Origin: an uncultured Porphyromonadaceae bacterium
GTDB taxonomy: Bacteria; Bacteroidota; Bacteroidia; Bacteroidales; Muribaculaceae
Reading direction: 5' to 3'
Length of the DNA stretch: 24,758 nt
NCBI GenBank assembly: GCA_902495075.1
Contig: CABUVO010000045.1
Span: 1-24,758 of the forward strand
Shown: in pieces, positions 9,982-17,120 of the stretch
Layout: every line of letters begins with the position of its first letter
Position numbering within the stretch: position 1 is the first letter of the stretch
The notes under the pieces: generated by a model
What the model saw: only the letters and a program-made list of their open reading frames with translations
What the model was told of the DNA's origin: nothing
The model's database searches: none
Program-made: the position numbers and the translations under genes

Positions 9982-10062
9982 TTGGCACGCCTATGATGTG
10001 AGTACCAGCAGCTACGTTCTGAGGCATCGTTTTATACAAATTCTTCAGGCGTGCAATTTTTT
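9982..10062 (+). ncRNA. Possible structured RNA ending in a stem plus U-run
   Basis: GCACGCCT at 9985-9992 pairs perfectly with AGGCGTGC at 10047-10054, which is followed by AATTTTTT. Inside the 54-base loop, GATG can pair with CATC, and CAG with CTG within it, so a nested fold is possible. The shape is that of a small RNA or an attenuator with a terminator-like 3' end. I found no -7 box at its 5' side, and the transcript start of the next operon lies downstream of it. It could simply be a long-loop terminator for the transporter transcript. Confidence 0.3.
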
Positions 10063-10072
10063 GGCCGGATGT

Positions 10073-10115
10073 GACATTTGTCACATATAATGTCAATTTT
10101 TTGTTTTACCTTTGC
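10073..10115 (+). promoter_or_regulatory. Operator-promoter, copy 1 (22-base dyad + 12 + TACCTTTGC)
   Basis: A dyad GACATT-N10-AATGTC occupies 10073-10094, with the inner half-site TGTCACAT. Exactly 12 bases later comes the -7 box TACCTTTGC (10107-10115). In this copy the left side also forms TGTGAC-ATTT-GTCACA. No TTTG lies at the usual -33 spacing; the dyad occupies that place, as expected for an activator-dependent promoter. The same layout recurs at 19512 and 23557. It would drive the operon starting at 10142, with a leader of roughly 20 bases. Confidence 0.72.
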
Positions 10116-10141
10116 GATATTACAGATTATAGACTCGCCAA

Positions 10142-11602
10142 ATGAAGCTAATTACAACTCTAATATTAACCCTCTTCGCGGGTTCGGGCATTGCTGTCGC
10201 ATCTGAAAAGTTAGACACTCTTTCGTATGCCTACGGTCATCAGTACACTCTCGCCACAATGGCTGGGAAAAACGATTTGATGCAGAGTGAACAAGATTTC
10301 AGGGATTATATCCGTGGTCTTGAAGAAAACATTCGCAATCTTGCTCAGATGAACGATTCTTCCTATATGCTGTCATACTCGCTTGGAGCTATGGATGCAA
10401 TTTTTATGACGGATGGCATACATCATAAGAAGAAGGAGGATTTGCCGCCATTCCCATGTATTATTGCCGGGTTGCGTAAGGTTGGGAATGAAAAAATTAC
10501 TCTACCTGCTGACACGATTGCTGCGATGGATTTTATCAATCAATACAGTAAGGATGGAAAAAAGACTACAGACCTTGACAAAGAAATAGAATGCAAGTTT
10601 TTTACGGCATACGGAATTATGAAAGCTTATCAGCCGGGTCTTCAGAAATATATTAATGAATTGAAACCCGGAACTGCCTGCATAGAGAACCGTAAGGCTT
10701 ATGCAACCGGGATGGCAGATATACTTGAAGCGTATAGCGAGCCACCTAAAACGGCATACGACATGGGACGATCCATAGCATTATCGATGAGTTTGTCTTC
10801 AGTTGAGAGGACTCCTATAAATTATACCTCTTTTGTAGCAGGTGCGAAAGCTTCGCTCGGTCTTGGCGAACCAATCATATCACGGGATGAGGTTGAGGAA
10901 ATATTCAGCAAGCAATTTGAACAGCAGGTTGAAGCGACTGGAGGAATTGATTATGAAGCCAATTTTGAAAAAATAGGTGATTATATTGAAAAACTCGAAA
11001 TAGAACCGTTTGATCAATATAAGGTTGATTGGGTGGTAACAGCAGATAGGGTAACAGAACAAGGAGCTGTCCCGTCAGATATTTTCAATAAAGTCATATA
11101 TGAACTTAATTGTTCTAATGAAGTGTTAAGCGGAATACTAATGGCTCAGGTGGGAGATGAAGATAGCCGCTTTTATGAAAAAGCATTGATGACAATCAAA
11201 AAATACAATCTGCCGAATGGCTACCAATGGTTTTGCGGCAGGATAGACGGTTTGCAGACAACAATCGGAATAATGCAAATCAAGTCTGAGTTTGTTGCCA
11301 AAGTGGATAGGGCATCGGTTGACATTGACACAAGTTCCGGCATGATAAATGTGCAGTGGCGTTTCGATGAGGCAGATGCCTTAAAATGGGCGGAATTCAC
11401 CGAAGCGAGTATCGGCAAACATGTTGCGATGGAAATTAATGGCAGATTCATGTTTGCACCCAGGGTCAACCAGCAGATCACCAGTGGCAGCTGTGCCATT
11501 TCAGGCATGTCTCCGGAAGAAATCAACTGCCTGTTCAGGAACGCTGAAAAGATAGTTAACCAAGACCCGGTTGATGCAATAGAAATAATTGATCTGAATT
11601 AG
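10142..11602 (+). CDS. Exported protein: FKBP-N-like repeats and SecD-head-like C-terminus
   Basis: The 486-residue product starts with a clear signal peptide (KLITTLILTLFAGSGIAVAS, cleavage near residue 20), so it acts in the periplasm or outer membrane. Two regions resemble the helical N-terminal dimerisation segment of FKBP-type prolyl isomerases: residues 24-95 (LDTLSYAYGHQY) and about 200-260 (TAYDMGRSIALSMS, FVAGAKASLGLGEP). No FKBP catalytic domain follows. Residues about 410-470 (KWAEFT, IGKHVAMEING, FAPRVNQQITSGS, AISGMSPEE) resemble the P1 head subdomain of SecD. The combination is unusual, and the SecD link is a by-eye motif match. The gene is first after the copy-1 operator-promoter and lies 14 bases before the radical SAM gene, so it probably heads the operon. 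A chaperone-like envelope role is inference. Confidence 0.85.
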   Translation: MKLITTLILTLFAGSGIAVASEKLDTLSYAYGHQYTLATMAGKNDLMQSEQDFRDYIRGLEENIRNLAQMNDSSYMLSYSLGAMDAIFMTDGIHHKKKEDLPPFPCIIAGLRKVGNEKITLPADTIAAMDFINQYSKDGKKTTDLDKEIECKFFTAYGIMKAYQPGLQKYINELKPGTACIENRKAYATGMADILEAYSEPPKTAYDMGRSIALSMSLSSVERTPINYTSFVAGAKASLGLGEPIISRDEVEEIFSKQFEQQVEATGGIDYEANFEKIGDYIEKLEIEPFDQYKVDWVVTADRVTEQGAVPSDIFNKVIYELNCSNEVLSGILMAQVGDEDSRFYEKALMTIKKYNLPNGYQWFCGRIDGLQTTIGIMQIKSEFVAKVDRASVDIDTSSGMINVQWRFDEADALKWAEFTEASIGKHVAMEINGRFMFAPRVNQQITSGSCAISGMSPEEINCLFRNAEKIVNQDPVDAIEIIDLN

Positions 11603-11616
11603 GGATATCACAATGT

Positions 11617-12240
11617 ATGGAGAAGCAATGGGCTAAGATAATAGGCATCGCACGCCATCGCCTTTCTACCGATGGAGATGGTGTCACTACGCTTGTTGCC
11701 TTTCATGGCTGTACGCTCCGTTGCCGATATTGCCTGAATCCTCAGTCGTTAGACGACGGCGGGCGTTTCCGCGAGTATTCACCGGAGGTACTGTATGCCG
11801 AGACGCGCATCGACGAGCTTTATTTCATAGCCACAAACGGAGGTGTGACATTCGGAGGCGGCGAGCCATGCCTGCGTCCGCAGTTTATCCGGGAGTTCCG
11901 CGAATTGTGTGGGTCTGCATGGCAGCTCAACTTGGAGACTTCGCTTTGCGTGCCATCGGCAAACATCGAGGCTCTGCTCCCAGTAGTCAACACCCTGATT
12001 ATTGACATCAAGGATATGAACCCCGCTATTTACCGCAGCTATACGGGGCAGTCAAACGACCTCGTTCTTGACAACCTCCGCTTGATAGCCGATGCCGGAC
12101 GCCAAAGCGACTGCATCGTCCGCATACCGCTAATACCGGGTTATAATACCGATACAGACCGCGAGAAAAGCCGCAAGGCTCTTGAAGCTCTCGGCTTCGA
12201 CCGATTCGATTTATTCACCTACCAAATCCGCAAACACTGA
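11617..12240 (+). CDS. Small radical SAM protein of the glycyl-radical activase type
   Basis: Radical SAM enzymes use a [4Fe-4S] cluster to cleave S-adenosylmethionine and make a radical. The cluster motif CTLRCRYC (Cys32, Cys36, Cys39; CX3CX2C) and the SAM-binding TFGGGEP (residues 78-84) are intact. The length of 207 residues and the opening HRLSTDGDGVTTLVAFHGC resemble NrdG/PflA-type activases without extra ferredoxin domains. No glycyl radical enzyme lies in the window, so the partner is not the usual one or is elsewhere. The next two genes, 2 bases apart, carry a cysteine-rich N-terminal module and are candidate substrates or partners; that is inference. The gene looks richer in GC than its neighbours, as do the 5' ends of the next two genes, hinting at a shared origin. 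An ATG at 11613 is out of frame and soon stops, so 11617 is the start. Confidence 0.88.
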   Translation: MEKQWAKIIGIARHRLSTDGDGVTTLVAFHGCTLRCRYCLNPQSLDDGGRFREYSPEVLYAETRIDELYFIATNGGVTFGGGEPCLRPQFIREFRELCGSAWQLNLETSLCVPSANIEALLPVVNTLIIDIKDMNPAIYRSYTGQSNDLVLDNLRLIADAGRQSDCIVRIPLIPGYNTDTDREKSRKALEALGFDRFDLFTYQIRKH

Positions 12241-12242
12241 CT

Positions 12243-12467
12243 ATGGCACGAGGAAAGCAGACCTGCAAGATACTGAAAGAGATACGTCGGCAGATTGCCG
12301 AAGCGAACGGCATAGAGTTCGTGACATCTGAATGTCGCTACAAGGGTGACTGCCTCGGCACATGCCCTAAATGCGAAGCCGAGGTGCACTACCTTAAGCA
12401 ACAGCTCCGCGCCCGCTCTCTCGCTGGGAAAGCCATCGCCCTGGCCGGTATCTCGGCAGGGATGATT
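12243..12467 (+). repeat. Cysteine-module 5' segment, copy A
   Basis: The first roughly 75 codons of this gene and of the next (13022-13246) are nearly the same at DNA and protein level; beyond them the genes are unrelated. The shared part appears richer in GC than what follows it. This looks like a reusable 5' cassette spread by duplication or gene conversion. Confidence 0.8.
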
Positions 12468-13019
12468 CTCATGTCAGGGTGCAGCGGCACGACATCATCG
12501 AATCAATCAAGTGAAACCTTACAAGGCGAACCTGAAGCATCAGTAGAGCAGATTGAAGTTACTGACACCATCGAGGAGGGTGAATTGCCTGAAATTGAAG
12601 ATACGATTGTTATCAAAAAAGGGGAAATTGACGAGTCTATGATGCCGGTTGCCGGAGGTGTTACCGAAGAATCAACCTCATTAATAGATGAAAGCCCAGC
12701 ATTTCCCGGAGGAATGGACGCTCTAATGCTATTCTTAGCCTCTAACTTGAAATATCCCAAAGAATGGAATAATGCTTGTATTGAAGGAAAAGTTATTGCT
12801 CAATTAAACATAGACAAAAATGGCAAAATAAGCAATGTAGAGATAATTCGATGCTCTATCCCGGAAGAATTTTCAGAAAGTGCAATTAAAGAAGTGCAAC
12901 GAGTTATAGGACTATTACCTGAATTTATCCCGGCACGAAAAAATGGGGAAGCGGTTGAATCGTATTTCATTCTACCAATGAGTTTTAAATTATCAGACTA
13001 TGTAGATTATTGTGAATGA
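12243..13019 (+). CDS. Cys-module protein with lipobox-like segment and TonB C-terminal domain
   Basis: Three parts are visible in 258 residues. Residues 1-56 are a charged module with Cys8 and a CX5CX3CX2C motif (Cys31, 37, 41, 44; CRYKGDCLGTCPKC). Residues 60-80 are hydrophobic (AGKAIALAGISAGMILMSGC) and end like a lipobox with Cys80. Residues about 153-250 are a TonB C-terminal domain (AFPGGMDALMLFL, EGKVIAQLNIDKNGKISNVE). A TonB-type domain normally reaches from the inner membrane to outer-membrane receptors, so the C-terminus should be periplasmic and the cysteine module cytoplasmic before export. I know this N-terminal module only as a recurring Bacteroidales sequence without a defined function. 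The start lies 2 bases after the radical SAM stop (TGA-CT-ATG). Confidence 0.88.
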   Translation: MARGKQTCKILKEIRRQIAEANGIEFVTSECRYKGDCLGTCPKCEAEVHYLKQQLRARSLAGKAIALAGISAGMILMSGCSGTTSSNQSSETLQGEPEASVEQIEVTDTIEEGELPEIEDTIVIKKGEIDESMMPVAGGVTEESTSLIDESPAFPGGMDALMLFLASNLKYPKEWNNACIEGKVIAQLNIDKNGKISNVEIIRCSIPEEFSESAIKEVQRVIGLLPEFIPARKNGEAVESYFILPMSFKLSDYVDYCE

Positions 13020-13021
13020 TT

Positions 13022-13246
13022 ATGGCACGAGGAAAGCAGACCTGTAAGATACTGAAAAAGATACGCCGGCAGATTGCTGAGGCTAACGGTATCGAATTCG
13101 CTACATCGGAATGTCGCTACAAGGGTGACTGCCTCGGCACATGCCCCAAATGTGAGGCCGAGGTGCGCTACCTTGAGCAGCAACTCCGCGACCGTTCTCT
13201 CGCTGGAAAAGCCGTAGCCCTCGCCGGTATCTCGGCGGCTTCACTT
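13022..13246 (+). repeat. Cysteine-module 5' segment, copy B
   Basis: This is the second copy of the cassette described at 12243-12467. Most differences are synonymous, such as TGT for TGC in Cys8, so the protein motif is kept under selection while the DNA has drifted. Confidence 0.8.
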
Positions 13247-13966
13247 GCCATGCTCATGCCTATTAGCACAGAGGCTCAGACCATACAAGAACCGCAGAAC
13301 CTTTTGAAAGGTAGTATTCCTGTTATGGCTGATACAATAACTGTCAGAGGTATTATACTGGGCGCGGATACGTTGCCCGACGGTACTATTTCAAAAGAGC
13401 CGTTAATCGGAGCAACAATCTCAAACAAGCGCACAGCATTAGGCGCCATAACGGATTTGGACGGTCATTTTGGATTGACCGCCTGTATCGGAGATACTTT
13501 GAAAGTAGAATATGTCGCGTATGAACCACAGACGATTGTCGTAACCGAGAATATGAGAACCGTAGAAATCACACTTACTCCAGATTATAATGCGTTAACA
13601 GGCGAAGTTGTTTTGGGTGGTGCTATTTCAGTTAAAAGGGAAGAAAATCATTATCTTGACATCAATGTGAAAGATGAGCATGGCAATCTGGTGGATAGAG
13701 ATAAATTGGATATTTCGAGAATATGGATTGATGAGGACGGAGAAGAAGATTACGAATATCTTTCTCCGGAATACCTTGACGAGAAACATTCATGCCGTAT
13801 TTATTGGGATTATGATTATGGATTGCAAGACAAAGATGGCAAGCCGCTGAAAGAAGCTACTTTTCGCATCGAGGCAGAGGGTTACGACGACCCGGTGATA
13901 ATCAAGGTCAAATACCCCAAGCGCAACGCCAAGAAAACCATCAAGTTCAAACACAAAAAGAAATAA
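13022..13966 (+). CDS. Cys-module protein with carboxypeptidase-regulatory-like domain
   Basis: This tandem relative of the previous gene has the same first 56 residues, with Cys8, Cys31, Cys37, Cys41 and Cys44 all kept. The hydrophobic segment (60-82) ends MPISTEAQT, like a type I signal cleavage site rather than a lipobox. Residues about 104-185 (VRGIILGADTLPDG, PLIGATISNKRTALGAITDL, GHFGL) form a carboxypeptidase-regulatory-like beta domain. A second, acidic domain rich in Asp and Tyr follows, and the tail is very basic (KHKKK). I place the start at 13022 because the pattern TGA, two bases, ATGGCACG is identical to the upstream gene; an in-frame ATG at 13016 would add MI and overlap the previous stop. 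The mature part should act outside the inner membrane. Confidence 0.86.
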   Translation: MARGKQTCKILKKIRRQIAEANGIEFATSECRYKGDCLGTCPKCEAEVRYLEQQLRDRSLAGKAVALAGISAASLAMLMPISTEAQTIQEPQNLLKGSIPVMADTITVRGIILGADTLPDGTISKEPLIGATISNKRTALGAITDLDGHFGLTACIGDTLKVEYVAYEPQTIVVTENMRTVEITLTPDYNALTGEVVLGGAISVKREENHYLDINVKDEHGNLVDRDKLDISRIWIDEDGEEDYEYLSPEYLDEKHSCRIYWDYDYGLQDKDGKPLKEATFRIEAEGYDDPVIIKVKYPKRNAKKTIKFKHKKK

Positions 13967-13971
13967 CTACT

Positions 13972-14862
13972 ATGACTATGAGAAAAGTAGCATTATTTAT
14001 CAGTCTGCTGATGGCATGCTTCATCTGTGGAGCAAAGGAGATAACCATTATCCCCCAGTTTGCTGTGGGCGATACTCTCAGATATCGGGCCATAACAAAC
14101 CTTGTGATGTATCATGGAACCGATTCGTTGGTTTCTACCACAAAGTTGCAGCCCACGCTTATTGTGGAAGATGAGAACGACAACGGATTTGTAATTACGA
14201 CCTCTAACAGACTGGAGGATTTCAGCATAGAATGTTCCGATACGGAAGCCGGGGAAACATTGAAATCGTTTGACAAGACCGACATACTGAATGACTTTGT
14301 TGCGGCAATTGTATTGAGAATCCAGTTAGATGAAGATTGTCGGCCAGATTCTATTTTGAACATGGATGATGTAAGGGAACGCATAACGGAAGCTTACATC
14401 AATATATTCGCAAAGAATCAAGAAATTGATGAAAGCAATAGAGAGGAATGGGAAAAGGAAACAAGACCGCTGATTGACGGTGCTGTGGATATGATTTGTA
14501 CTCCCGATCATCTGATAGAACAGCAGTTTGGCAACTTGCCTTACTTCAATTTTACAGGCATACCTCTGAAATCCGGTAGAATACCGGCTTCGATGATTAT
14601 CACCGGCGACCTTCTGAAAATGTGCCGCGGTATAGGCGAACTGGATATGAAAACAACTCAGTTTGACAGCAATATGGGAAACAGCATAAGCGCGGACGAC
14701 GGCATGTATTCAATAAAAATTAGCGGCAAAAAAGATAATATTGAGATTGAAGGTCTGCTTCTATACGGTGCCGGCATAATGAACCACGGCATTCTGACAG
14801 TCAAGGTGGTGTCGGAGGCCGAGCGTCTGGTTACCACATATATAATTAATCCGAAAGAGTAG
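13972..14862 (+). CDS. Secreted protein, paralogue of the 19611 gene product
   Basis: The 296 residues begin with a signal peptide (MTMRKVALFISLLMACFICG; cleavage near residue 21) and have no other membrane segment, so the protein is exported. The opening of the mature part (VGDTLRYRAITN, GTDSLVSTTKLQ, VEDENDNGFV) matches in spacing and character the product of 19611 (RDTVTYRITESS, GTDTVLTASYS), and both end in long beta-rich regions. I do not know a function for this family. The start 5 bases after the previous stop fits an operon; an internal ATG at 13978 would shorten the product by two residues. The gene leads into the block of membrane proteins. Confidence 0.8.
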   Translation: MTMRKVALFISLLMACFICGAKEITIIPQFAVGDTLRYRAITNLVMYHGTDSLVSTTKLQPTLIVEDENDNGFVITTSNRLEDFSIECSDTEAGETLKSFDKTDILNDFVAAIVLRIQLDEDCRPDSILNMDDVRERITEAYINIFAKNQEIDESNREEWEKETRPLIDGAVDMICTPDHLIEQQFGNLPYFNFTGIPLKSGRIPASMIITGDLLKMCRGIGELDMKTTQFDSNMGNSISADDGMYSIKISGKKDNIEIEGLLLYGAGIMNHGILTVKVVSEAERLVTTYIINPKE

Positions 14863-14872
14863 AAGAACCCCT

Positions 14873-15724
14873 ATGTCAGAATCTCTCCGATATAAGATTG
14901 TCCTGTGGATGGTGTGGGGGCAGATTGCGCTCCTGCCCGTTATCTACTTGATGCTATATGTGACGAACAATGACTTAATGTGGCGATGGAACCTGCTCAA
15001 CTGGCTGATGGTTGGGGGCTACCTCATAGGATTGCTGGCCCTTCCTGTAAGCCGAGGACTTGAAAAACCTCGATTTCTGAAATGGTGGTTGAGAATAGAT
15101 TTCTGGTTTTCGGCTATTACGGCAATTCTTGCATTACCATTGCTCTTTTATGTCGGAAGACATTATATAGATGCAGAGGATGGAGATTACGTTCTCTATC
15201 ACACACGAGGTTTGATGATGGGAGCCCCACACTATGATTTAGGTAAAAAAGAGGGCCTGTTTATTCGTCCTATGTCTAAATCTGTGCAAGTTAATGATGA
15301 TGACGATGGCAAAATAGACTGTTTCAAAGTTGATACACTGAGAGGCTGCTTTTATGGGTTGAGCAGAGGGGGCGCACAGGCTTCATGGGTTTTGCCGCTC
15401 GACTCCGTGAAGTATCATCAACATACAGCCGATATAACCGAGCTGATTGACAGTATATATAAAGCGCAACCTTTACCTATGGATTACTATCATGGTACAT
15501 TCGTTTTCCCGGACAACTTCGCCGAGATAAATTATGATTCTGATTATATCCAATACGATGATTCCGCAAGATATAATATAGCCAATCTTAATAGCGACAG
15601 TCTGCATGTTACAATTATCAATAACGGAATTTCCGAACTATCTTATCCGAAGGATTCTGTCGGAAACCTCTCACCCAAAGAAGTCAAACTTTTTGTAGAG
15701 AAACTGAAAGGAGGCAAACAATGA
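14873..15724 (+). CDS. Membrane protein with three helices and a large soluble C-terminus
   Basis: The 283-residue product has three likely membrane helices in the first 135 residues (IVLWMVWGQIALLPVIYLML; LLNWLMVGGYLIGLLALPV; FWFSAITAILALPLLFYVG) and then about 150 soluble residues rich in Asp and Tyr. I do not recognise the family. The end, KLKGGKQ followed by TGA, contains the Shine-Dalgarno sequence of the next gene and overlaps its ATG by four bases, so the two are probably translationally coupled. Confidence 0.75.
   Translation: MSESLRYKIVLWMVWGQIALLPVIYLMLYVTNNDLMWRWNLLNWLMVGGYLIGLLALPVSRGLEKPRFLKWWLRIDFWFSAITAILALPLLFYVGRHYIDAEDGDYVLYHTRGLMMGAPHYDLGKKEGLFIRPMSKSVQVNDDDDGKIDCFKVDTLRGCFYGLSRGGAQASWVLPLDSVKYHQHTADITELIDSIYKAQPLPMDYYHGTFVFPDNFAEINYDSDYIQYDDSARYNIANLNSDSLHVTIINNGISELSYPKDSVGNLSPKEVKLFVEKLKGGKQ
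15707..15714 (+). promoter_or_regulatory. Strong Shine-Dalgarno site AAAGGAGG, copy 1
   Basis: AAAGGAGG lies 6 bases before the ATG at 15721, inside the last codons of the upstream gene. Three further copies with the same 6-base gap occur at 16099, 21499 and 23695. Strong sites of this kind are rare in Bacteroidota. Confidence 0.7.
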
Positions 15725-16077
15725 AGTTGATTAATAAAATATTTTGGTTGATTTGGTGTTTGTGCCTATGCTATTTTATTGCTCTTTTATACACAATTAA
15801 TCATGGGCGAGGTTACGCAGGAGGGACGCTAATGCTATTTAGCCAATTATTCGTATTGACAACAATAGCAATATGCGCATTTTATAGTAAACGCGCTGCA
15901 TTAACTAATCTCATAGTCGCAGCTATATTTAACACAATACTATTTTTCAGTTTTGCTGCGATAACAGGTGAAGGTCGTCGTTTGCTTTTGATGCTTTCGA
16001 TTTTCTTTATCAATGGATGTCAGGGAATGGGGTTATTATTGTATTTGCCAATAATAATCAAGCGTAAACGGAATTAA
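15721..16077 (+). CDS. Small membrane protein, four predicted helices
   Basis: The 118 residues are almost entirely hydrophobic and fit four membrane helices, with a short basic tail (IIKRKRN). I recognise no family or catalytic motif. The ATG overlaps the upstream stop as ATGA and has an AAAGGAGG site, so its translation is tied to the preceding membrane-protein gene; the two may form one complex. The sequence is more AT-rich than its neighbours upstream. Confidence 0.72.
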   Translation: MKLINKIFWLIWCLCLCYFIALLYTINHGRGYAGGTLMLFSQLFVLTTIAICAFYSKRAALTNLIVAAIFNTILFFSFAAITGEGRRLLLMLSIFFINGCQGMGLLLYLPIIIKRKRN

Positions 16078-16098
16078 ACATGTGTAACGGAATAGCGG

Positions 16099-16106
16099 AA
16101 AGGAGG
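16099..16106 (+). promoter_or_regulatory. Strong Shine-Dalgarno site AAAGGAGG, copy 2 (sets the 16113 start)
   Basis: The site sits 6 bases before the ATG at 16113 and argues for that start over the in-frame ATG at 16080. The codons that would read RKGGKR-stop around it are preceded directly by TAG, so here the junction sequence exists without an upstream coding frame. Confidence 0.7.
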
Positions 16107-16112
16107 CAAGCG

Positions 16113-16670
16113 ATGAAACAGCAGGATGAATATATTGCAAAAGAGGCGTTTACATTTCCTCTTTTTTGTCTTATTTGTTTGGCTTCTTTCATCTATTGGG
16201 GCTGCACTGATGGATGGCATGTCGGACAGGTTGTTGGCACATTGTTTTTCGGAATAATCACATTGATTTATTTTTTCAAATATCTCCGATTCGGGCGTGA
16301 TTTTCTTAAAATAGATGACGATGGTATCAAGATAAAAGATTGGAAGAAGATTACCATACTTAAATGGTTTGAGATAAAGGAGTGTGAGGTTTATTACAGA
16401 ACCACCCCTGGCTCAGCCTCCCTTTTTGAGCGTGATTTATATATTGTTGCAAACTCTGACAGTCAACGTGCGCAACATATTTTAGTCAGTCTTTCGGGAA
16501 AATACTGTCGCAACAAGAGCGTCATAGAAGCTATTGAGAGATTCGGGGGTAAGGATGTTTACGATTGCCAATCTTCTCATCGTCAAAATAAATATCTGGT
16601 CGGAATACTTTTAGTGGTATTTATAGGTATAGTCCTCATTTTTGCAATTACAATGATGAAGGAAACATAA
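16113..16670 (+). CDS. Membrane protein with a PH-like middle domain
   Basis: From the ATG at 16113 the product has 185 residues. Two helices lie near the N-terminus (FPLFCLICLASFIYWG; VVGTLFFGIITLIYFF), a soluble middle part includes LKIDDDGIKIKDWKKI and IKECEVYY, and one helix ends the protein (YLVGILLVVFIGIVLIFAI). The middle part resembles bacterial PH-like domains found in small membrane proteins of this phylum; this is a by-eye resemblance. An in-frame ATG at 16080 would add 11 residues, but the strong ribosome site favours 16113. The function is unknown; its place in a row of membrane genes suggests an envelope role. Confidence 0.75.
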   Translation: MKQQDEYIAKEAFTFPLFCLICLASFIYWGCTDGWHVGQVVGTLFFGIITLIYFFKYLRFGRDFLKIDDDGIKIKDWKKITILKWFEIKECEVYYRTTPGSASLFERDLYIVANSDSQRAQHILVSLSGKYCRNKSVIEAIERFGGKDVYDCQSSHRQNKYLVGILLVVFIGIVLIFAITMMKET

Positions 16671-16673
16671 ACA

Positions 16674-16868
16674 ATGAAAGACCGAATGCTATATCTCATT
16701 GGCATTGTCGGCAACTTCCTGTTACTGGTCTATGCCGTTATCTTGATTGTAGGAATCAGTAGCGGTTGGCTTGACCGCGAGTTGTGGCTGCACTCCGACG
16801 TAGCAAAGATTGCACAGCCTCTGCTCATTAACAATTCCTGCTCTCTCAAAGCGTCCATCTTTAATTAA
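16674..16868 (+). CDS. Short membrane ORF, probably the 5' stump of a lost gene
   Basis: The 64-residue product has one clear helix (LYLIGIVGNFLLLVYAVILIVG). Its last residues (NNSCSLKASIFN) are encoded by DNA that, read on the other strand, looks like a promoter and the start of a different gene (MDALREQELL). The ORF therefore seems to run across a recombination junction somewhere in 16810-16860 and to end at a chance stop. It starts 3 bases after the upstream stop, so the true gene belonged to this operon. A functional micro-protein cannot be excluded. Confidence 0.5.
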   Translation: MKDRMLYLIGIVGNFLLLVYAVILIVGISSGWLDRELWLHSDVAKIAQPLLINNSCSLKASIFN

Positions 16869-16870
16869 TG

Positions 16871-16902
16871 CAAAGATAGTGATTTTCAGTAGATTACACA
16901 AG
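16871..16902 (-). promoter_or_regulatory. Leftward promoter facing a decapitated gene start
   Basis: On the minus strand CTTG (16902-16899), 20 bases, and TATCTTTG (16878-16871) match the Bacteroidota promoter layout well. About 12 bases further lies an ATG at 16858 (MDALREQELLMSRG), but this frame stops at 16730 inside the antisense of the membrane gene, after about 42 codons. It is probably the surviving 5' end of a lost leftward gene. Confidence 0.5.
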
Positions 16903-16913
16903 TATAAGTGATA

Positions 16914-17120
16914 AAAATGGGGATTTTTGCCGAAATAGGCTAAACTAAATTGGGGATAATTGGCAATTAGAGAGTGTTTTTTGGAGTTGGAACCTTAAAA
17001 ATAGGGGGGAGATTGACAGAGATGGTTCATAGAATTTGGGGATAAGTGACACTTTCAGCCAAATAAATTTGGGGATAATTGACAATTTGCGATGGATATA
17101 TTTGGGGATTATTGCCAAAG
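16914..17120 (+). repeat. Six phased repeats (core GGGGATAATTG) upstream of the ATPase
   Basis: Imperfect copies of a roughly 22-base unit, TTTGGGGATAATTGNCAA, have cores at 16919, 16952, 17005, 17038, 17071 and 17104. The steps are 33, 53, 33, 33 and 33 bases, so the units lie on nearly one helix face. The third copy is the most degenerate (GGGGGAGATTG). The last contains the TTTG of the ATPase promoter (17101-17104). The array may be a cooperative operator. It has no coding role, although the frame in front of the ATPase happens to be open through its last copies. Confidence 0.8.

Noticed and set aside
9983..10000. TTGGCACG at 9983-9990, resembling the -24 part of a sigma-54 promoter
   Set aside because: The matching -12 element (TTGC at the right distance) is missing, and the bases are part of the stem described at 9985-9992.
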